Made by a program: the position numbers and the translations under genes. A stretch of 64,000 bases of DNA, taken from Cubamyces lactineus (Eukaryota; Basidiomycota; Agaricomycetes; Polyporales; Polyporaceae). Under the pieces are notes generated by a model that was given only the letters and a program-made list of their open reading frames with translations, did no database searches and was not told where the DNA came from. This document shows positions 56,778 through 64,000 of this stretch, piece after piece (position 1 is the first letter of the stretch; each line of letters starts with the position of its first letter). The DNA is taken from the NCBI GenBank assembly GCA_022376465.1, contig JACDTU010000006.1, forward strand, positions 1,302,001 to 1,366,000, written 5' to 3'.

Positions 56778-59700
56778 ATGCATATCCAGGAACTTATTCT
56801 TGAAGGTGCGTCTGCCTATATTGGCGTCTTTGAATGCGGCTACAAGTTGCCCAGGGTTCAAGTCCTATCCTGTGCGAACCCAGATCACAGGATGGGATCC
56901 CTCCTTCAACGCTATCACCGGCTTGAACGGTTCAGGCAAGTCCAACATCCTGGATGCGATATGTTTTGTCCTAGGGCTGACCAACATGTCATCGGTGAGT
57001 CTGCTGCATTGACGCTGTATGTCTGAGTATACTAAATAGCTTGTAGATGCGAGCGCAGAACCAGCAAGACCTCATTTACAAGCGCGGGCAAGCAGGTGTC
57101 ACCAAGGCCAGCGTAACGATAGTCTTCGACAACTCCGACCGCGCAACGAGTCCAGTGGGGTTTGAAGGATATGCGCAGATTACGGTGACCAGACAGGTGC
57201 GCAATTGTTCTTGTACTTGTTAGAGTCATGGGAACTGAGTCTGCGCAGATTGCCATTCCCAACGTCTCCAAATACCTTTTAAACGGGCACAAGTCGACAC
57301 AGCAAGCCATTCAGACGCTGTTCCAAAGCGTGCAGCTGAATATCAACAACCCCAACTTCCTCATCATGCAAGGTCGTATCACGAAGGTACGTGCTACTCC
57401 TGGGACGAAGCACTTCTGCCGCCGCGTCGCCCCTCATGAGATACCTAATCCTGTTGCTGCAGGTTCTCAACATGCGACCAGCTGAGATTCTCGGTATGGT
57501 TGAGGAGGCTGCAGGCACTCGGATGTTCGAAGAGCGTAAAGAGAAGGCTTTACGGACGATTGCTAAGAAGGAGAAACGCGTCCAAGAGATCACCACTCTG
57601 CTCACGGAGGAGATTACGCCTAAACTCGACAAACTGCGAGAGGAGAAGCGGTCCTACGTGCAGTGGCAGAAGACATGTACGGAACTCGAACGCATTGCTC
57701 GTACGCTGCGCGCATGGGAGTGGACGGATGCACGCGAACGTGCGGCGGCCAAGGACGAGGAGATCACAGCGGCGGAGAAGGCGATCGCCAATTTCAAGAA
57801 GGATAAGTCGCGATTTCAGAAGGAGATTGACGCTGCCGAGAAGGACATGGAAGCGGTCAATGCGCAAAGAGACAAGGAATTGAAGAAGGGAGGAAAGTTC
57901 AAGAAACTGGAAGAGGAAGTCAGCGAGCTAGGCAAGATCCTTGCCAAAGTCCGCACCCAGGTTGAGATCAAGAACGGGACTATCGCCGATGAGGAAGGCA
58001 AAATTGCATCATCTGAGGAAGAGCTGGAAGAGGTGACCAGGACTATAACGCTCTCGCGCGCCGGTGCTAACATTCCTTTAGCTTCGCGTAAGCTTAGAGG
58101 AAAAGCGTCGTCAAGTAGAACATCTTACAGCCTCCCATGCCGAGGTCAAGGACAAGCAGGACTCTCTCCAGGCTGCGCTGACGAGCTCAGAAGAGCTGCT
58201 GCAAAGTCTCCTTACCGGTCTCTCATCAAACAACGGTGCTAATGCGGGAGGCGGTGGGTACATGGGTCAACTCTCCGATGCCCGAACGCGCGCTGCGCAA
58301 GCTACTGCTGAGGAGGAACAATGTCGAGTGAAGCTCGCAATGGGCGAGAAAGAACTCAAGGCTCTCGAAGCAAGATGGAAGGCTGTAGAGCGCGAGGCTG
58401 GCGAAGGTGCTCGACAACTCGAGGCTATGCGCGCGGACTTCGAGAAATGTAAGAAGAAAGTAGCGGAGACGGGGTGGTCCAAGGAGAAGGACCAGTCACA
58501 ACAGACAGCTATCCGAGAGGCCAAGGACGAAGTGACTCGACTGACAGAGGTACGTGTCCCTCCGTATCGTTCATCTCACCAGTCACTCATGATGAGGTAG
58601 GTGCGCGACAAGATCAAGAGTCGGTTGGGTAATCTGGACTTCGAGTATTCGTCCCCTTACCCGAACTTCGACCGTAACAAGGTCAAGGGTCTGGTGGCCT
58701 CCCTGGTCTCACTTGACAACACGAATTACAACGCTGCTACTGCGTTGGAGATCACGGCTGGAGGACGGCTATACAACGTGGTCGTTGAGAGCGACGAAGT
58801 CGGGAAGCAATTACTCCAGAATGGCCGGCTCAAGCGGCGTGTCACCCTCATCCCGCTCAACAAGATTCAGAGCTGGACGATACCCGCTCCAGTACGTCAG
58901 CCCTCCTGCTCCATAATGCTACCTGCTGATATTATCGCAGAAAGCACAAGCAGCGGAGCGGATCTCAGGTGGTAAAGCACGTACCGCCCTATCTCTGATC
59001 GGCTATCCAGAAGAAGTCGCGAATGCCATGACATACGTCTTTGGCGGGACTTTCATCTGCGAGGATGCCGCGACCGCTAAGAGAATCACTTTCTCCCAAG
59101 ACGTCGGAATCAAGTCCGTCACCCTTGATGGCGACGTCTACGACCCCTCCGGTACCCTGAGTGGCGGCTCGGCTCCCAGTAGCTCCGGCATCCTGGTCAA
59201 AGTGCAAGACCTTCTCGAAGCGGAGGGCAACCTGCAAGACGCTGTAGGACGACTCTCCGCGCTGGAGCTCGAGGAGAAACGCACAAGCGGTGTTCGCAAT
59301 CACTGGTTCAACTTGTCCCGCGAGCTGACTATCAAGGAACACGAGCTCAATCTCCTCCAGGAGCAGCTCAATGGCAGTAACGCAGCTAGGGTAAGTCACC
59401 AACGAGACATGTGACGTTCACAACGAGCTCATATGCCGCCAGATCGGACAAGATGTTGAGCAAGCTAAGAAGACGATTGCTGACTTGCGCGCTGCTATCG
59501 ATGCTGCGAAAGAGAAGCAGAAGTCTGCACAGGAGGAGATCAAGAAGCTTGAGAAAGACATGGACGACTTCAAGAATAACAAGGAGGGCAAGATCGACGA
59601 GCTGAAGGTAAGTTCCGTCTTGTGTTAGGGGCGATAAACCTGACATAGTGCTCTGTACAGGCGAACGTTTCCAAGCAGAAAGCAGCCCTCCAGAAGCATT

Positions 59701-61338
59701 CGGTCGTCGTCAAGACGCAACATCGCGAACTTCAAACCGCGGTGTTGGAGTTGGGTGAGTAACACGTTGCGTGTGCATGTGGAGCGCTCATTCACTGCTC
59801 GCAGAGCAATTGGAGAAGGATATCGCTTCCGCTGAGGCTCACATCGAAGACGCACGCGCCGGTGTCAAGAAGTTGCAGAAGGAACTTGGCAAGTTGCAAG
59901 GTGAACTGAAGTCAAGCGAAGTACGTATGCTGTGATGCAATCCCAGATACACCGTCTTGACCCCATATTGTAGGACGCTCTCGCCAAAGCGGAACGCAAA
60001 CTCCAGGAGGAGAGGGCGACACTCAGCCGCTACGACGAGGAGCTGAAGGCGCTCGAGCAGGTCATCAAGGACAAGAAGACCGCCATCAACGAGGCTACCC
60101 TTAACATCACGCAGAAGGAGCACGACATCGCGTCCTTGCAGAGGGAGCGGACCATCGCCGAGAACCAAGCAAGCAACCTCGAGAAGCAATATGAATGGAT
60201 TGTTGAGGAACATGAGTACGTAGATATTGAACGTCCTGCATTGTGCTGCTTGCTCACTTACCGTCCAGGCAGTTCGGGAAGCCGGGTACCCCGTACGACT
60301 TCCACAAGGCCGATATCGCTCAATTGAGGGCGCGCGCACAAGAGCTGCAGTCTCAGCAGAACGGCATGAAGAAGAGGATCAACCCGAAGGCCATCCATAT
60401 GATTGACAAGTATGCATGACGGGTGTCTATATGTCCACCACCCGGATGCTGAGACCCTTGCTCCTTGATAGCGTCGAGAAGAACGAAGCCGACCTCAAGA
60501 AGATGCTTGCGCAGGTCTTGAAAGACAAGGCCAAGATCGAAGAAACCATCGAGGAGCTCGACCGGTACAAGCGCGACGCTGTCGAAAAGACGTGGTCCAA
60601 GGTCAATGGGTGCGTACCATTCACTCCCCTGCGCAGTAGCTCAGGCACTGATCCAACCCCCGGAACTAGTGACTTTGGCGCGATTTTTGCGGAGCTGCTC
60701 CCAGGCAACTTCGCGAAGCTCCAGCCGCCAGAAGGGCAGGACCTCATGCAAGGGCTGGAGGTCAAGGTGCGCCTAGGCACGGTATGGAAGCAGAGTCTCA
60801 CGGAACTCAGCGGCGGCCAACGGTCAGTCTCCCATTCTGTCCTCCCTCTTCTTCCTAAGAGTTTCGCCGCATGATGCCTTGCGACCACATGCCGGGAACG
60901 CAACTCCCAGCTCGAGTTCTTCCGACGGACCAGATAGATAGTGAATGAAACAGAGATAACTGACATACGTCATCGTTCCCTCTGCACAGGTCGCTTATCG
61001 CGCTCTCCCTCATTATGTCCCTCCTGCAGTTCAAGCCCGCGCCGATGTACATCCTGGACGAGATCGACGCCGCGCTCGACCTGTCGCATACGCAGCACAT
61101 CGGGCAGCTCTTCCGCACGCGCTTCAAGGGCTCGCAGTTCATCGTCGTCTCGCTCAAAGAGGGCCTCTTCACGAACGCGAACGTCCTCTTCCGCACGCGC
61201 TTCCGCGACGGCACGTCTATCGTCGAGCGTACTGCGCACCGCTCCGCCTCTGCGCTCTACCAGCACGGCGGAGGTGCAGGGAGAGACGAAGACGCCGAGA
61301 ACGTCCCGCCGGGGGGACGCAGGAGTCGCAAGCAGTGA
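56778..61338 (+). CDS. SMC2: SMC2, condensin core ATPase
   Basis: SMC2 pairs with SMC4 in condensin, which compacts mitotic chromosomes. The N-terminus [20 protein letters not shown] is formed by splicing at 56804/56860. It is followed by Walker [17 protein letters not shown] and [17 protein letters not shown]. The segment [20 protein letters not shown] leads to [20 protein letters not shown], typical of SMC2. Long coiled coils (about 57500-58540 and 59220-60600) flank a hinge (58600-59190). The hinge includes [28 protein letters not shown] and [10 protein letters not shown]. The ABC signature [11 protein letters not shown] is joined across a 170-base intron. Walker B follows as [20 protein letters not shown], then the D-loop and [15 protein letters not shown]. 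The C-tail ([16 protein letters not shown]) is short and basic. About 1200 residues, complete. Confidence 0.96.
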
Positions 61339-62566
61339 CGAGGCGGGCCGTGCGTCCTGGTGTCTTGCCCTGGCCGAGTCTCTTCTCGTCTACGCCCCCA
61401 TTGGACCCGAGCCCGAATCTTCTCTAGTTCTGCTCTGTCATTGGTATTTACTCGCATCTTTCGCATCTGTGGTTGTATGCTAGGTAATTGTATGAATAGC
61501 TTATTAGGTTCACCATCCCCTGGGGGTTGTCAATGGCGCAGGCACGCGAGCAATAGGGACGGCGACGCAGAGGTGTCGCTGCAAGGTGAACGCCGAAAGC
61601 AGCAGTGTTACTCCTAGACGTCAGTCTGGCCGGCGAGCCACGACGTTTGTGGATCGTATCCGTCGATAGCGAGTCGCGCCGTTGCCGTCGCACGAGTCCG
61701 GCGTACGAACGGAAGGCGGACCTCAGTACACACCACGATAAGCCAAAGTAAGTCGACATGGAGTAAGCTCAGCCTGCGCAGCGGATCACGTCAACGCCAC
61801 CGAGGTACCGTAGGTTCAGCTCAGAACACGGATTGCCTCTTGCGATTGGTCTTTCGAAATCGCAACTGGCAAAGTTGTCCCCCCTTCCTGTACATGCCAT
61901 CGTGCTGCGCGAGACCCTGTCAGCATATGGCCGACGTTGTGCCGAATCGCCTTGGAAGAAGGTAGAATGTGGGGGTATGCACCGGGGAACCTGAATTACT
62001 GGGTATGAGACCCGACAGCTACGATACAAAGTGAAGTTGATGGGTGGTAGTGCACAAACCGATACGGTCTAATGACGTCGAAGAAGAGTCCAGAAAGCGG
62101 AAGCGAAGCAACAAGCACGATACCGGCGCGCAACAGCCTAAAGCACCCGAATCCATATCCAATCGTCCCAATTCCCCGTGCGCCTGTGCGAGGCCGAAAG
62201 CCCAAGATCCGGACGGGCGAAGGCTGCCGCACTCCAGGGTCCCGAGAGCGCGGAACCGGGGTGTCGGAAGGGTTTCAAGGGCAGGTAGCGTTTTGTGCCA
62301 TTCACGCACATTGCATGAAGACGTATGACAGTGGATGTGAATGGGTGGGGCCATGAGGGCTTCATGCGCCACGATCAAGCCGTGCGCATGGTCGACGACA
62401 CGGCGCCACGTAACGATATTGAAATCGCATTTGTGCGCAGGGAGACCTCCGGGAGTGGACCAGGACCCTGCCCGCTTCAATCGTTGAGGGCTGTCTTCGA
62501 GGCTTGACTCTTCACACACACCTTCACGGGACGGCGTCGGAGAGCAGGAGGAAGGAACATGATAGA
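61339..62566. other. Intergenic region between convergent SMC2 and KSH1 genes
   Basis: Overlapping open frames on both strands at 62019-62603 look like mutual shadows. One plus frame (62072-62356) contains RGRKPK, similar to an AT-hook core, but no ordered domain. Nothing is annotated as a gene. Confidence 0.5.
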
Positions 62567-63025
62567 TCATTGCACGAGTAGGGTGATGGCCATCGCGACA
62601 CATGCGAGCGCGACGTATGGCGACAGACGTTCCCCTGGAGAACGAGACAGACGGTGACGTTCAGCACACGGCGCAGAGAGAGCGGACGACAGCCAGTTTC
62701 GGGGAAAGGGAGACCTCATGACCAGCAACTCACCTATCCGTGCTGACATCCAAAACAGCCCAAGGAAGCTGAGAATGGGGTGAAGCATGAGTTGTGGGTA
62801 AGAGAGGTGAGGATGGGCATTGGGGTACGCACCCTTCCTTGTTCCGGTCGATGAGACGGGGTGCGACGGCACGGATGTACGTGCACGTGCAAATCAACAG
62901 GAGAATGACCAGTAGCAGAGATTGAAAGTTGAATAGCGCTGACTAGCGAGCAGGAATACGAGGAAGAGGTCGCTTGAGTTTCTGTATGGTCAATCTGGCA
63001 CGAACGGTTGGGACGAGCTCACCAT
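62567..63025 (-). CDS. KSH1: KSH1/Kish (TMEM167 family) secretory-pathway membrane protein
   Basis: KSH1 is an essential 70-residue Golgi/early secretory membrane protein conserved from yeast to human. The spliced protein reads [58 protein letters not shown] and ends [12 protein letters not shown] (71 residues, two helices). The start codon is alone in exon 1 (63025-63023). Intron 63022-62943 then separates it from exon 2 (62942-62833). Exon 3 is about 35 nt and exon 4 ends at TGA 62569-62567. The protein is spread over four exons, so no single open frame reveals it. Match to the family is close along the full length. Confidence 0.94.
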
Positions 63026-64000
63026 GTCCAAATTCTTCCCTGATCACGACGTGTCCTCAGCCAGCCACCACCAGATCGTTATTGCTGTCGTGTGCAGAGT
63101 CGTAACGCTGATAGCAAGTAGGTATCAAGACGGAAGCCAGGAAGTAAGTGCTGCTGTTGCAAGTGGACGCCGCTGCAGCCCAGTGCGAGACGTGGAACAG
63201 CGAACACGCCTTATGGGCGCTTGATGCGCTTCACGTGATGCCTCCGCAGTCAATAGTGGGTCCACATTCAGCGCCGTAGAAAGCGCTTCAGCACTTGCTT
63301 TGAGCTCGCTCTGACTCCGTACCCCCTAGAGCTTAGAGCCTCAGTATGACCTGAACTTGAAACGGGACTGGGAGCTTGAAGCTTCCCAAGTATTCACTAT
63401 AGACTTCGCGATGTTCTGCGGCCAAAGCTGCAGAATCCATCTGCGTCCATTTACGACGCAAACTAGCAACGGTATCAGCGGTGTTCACGTTGGCAGTGTT
63501 CAAGCCACATCCCCAGGCCATATACCCAAAGCCACAACATAGGCTACAACAGCCTCGGTACCATCGAGGTATGCCCAGGGCAGAGGCCATAGATGACGCA
63601 TATACTCACATAGCTTGTTCGCTAGAGCTTGCATACCGCGTTTTGCCACATCTTTCGCGTGAGCCGCTAACGTCCCTGATCATCAGGCGTAATGCGGCTG
63701 TCCTCCGGGTGCGCAGATGCGGACATTCACCCTGGGTTTGATGAATGTACGGTGCGTATATTCATGATCATTGCATGATAAATTGACTTTTACTCAGGAG
63801 GAGGTTCCTAGATTGTCTGACAGAATTACTATCGGGTTACGGCGGCACGCTCGTGTTGTAAATTCTACGCCCTCGGTAGAAACGCACAACTGGGCGTTTT
63901 GGATACCCGCATACCCTACATTCAAAACAGTGCATTGCTTCTGTCCTACGGCGTCTATGGTGGATGCGCAGCAGCGTTACGTCCGTCCTGGCCACCGTTG
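63026..64000. other. Right-edge region without a recognised gene
   Basis: A minus-strand frame of 85 codons (63333-63590) has no known motif and could be the last exon of a gene starting outside the window. Nothing firm can be said. Confidence 0.4.

Noticed and set aside
62019..62603. Overlapping frames of 194 codons (-) and about 94 codons (+)
   Set aside because: They shadow each other, the minus one overlaps the KSH1 stop, and neither has a domain. The RGRKPK in the plus frame is too little to call an AT-hook protein.

Overview
This window is nuclear DNA from a filamentous basidiomycete, most likely an Agaricomycete and possibly Polyporales. The evidence is dense genes on both strands, many short GT-AG introns of about 50-60 nt, two basidiomycete-expanded families (DUF6534 and DUF6535) and fungal-type orthologues throughout. 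Nothing bacterial, viral or plasmid-like was seen, and no operons or CRISPR arrays.

Layout. From left to right: a large minus-strand CCH1-type calcium channel running off the left edge; an EamA/SLC35G-type transporter (+); an epsin (+); a beta-tubulin (-); a HyuA-only relative of 5-oxoprolinase (+); an FCP1-like HAD-fold protein (-) head-to-head with a PfkB/ketohexokinase-like kinase (+); the KEOPS kinase BUD32 (+); the small complex I subunit NUO9.5/NDUFA3 (-); a DUF6534 seven-helix-type membrane protein (+); the mitochondrial protease OMA1 (+); tRNA-Glu(CUC) (-); the exosome subunit RRP45 (+); a one-pass membrane protein with a large ectodomain (-); an F-box protein (+); a decayed cytochrome P450 (+); a 2-Cys peroxiredoxin (+); TRM112 (-); a second, identical tRNA-Glu(CUC) (+); a DAL5-type MFS permease (+); a DUF6535 protein (-); a DUF262 protein with an arginine/serine-rich tail (-) divergent from the condensin subunit SMC2 (+); and the secretory-pathway protein KSH1 (-).

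Most of these are housekeeping genes, including three with roles in tRNA or RNA metabolism (BUD32, TRM112, RRP45). The less ordinary content is the DUF262-RS gene, the HyuA protein lacking its HyuB half, a beta-tubulin with Gln at position 198, a PfkB protein with an altered catalytic motif, several micro-exons placed on functionally critical codons, and an ACGCG cluster in front of SMC2. Exon boundaries were read by eye from splice signals and family alignments held in memory. Internal coordinates are good where a boundary is quoted; overall gene limits are start and stop codons unless stated otherwise.
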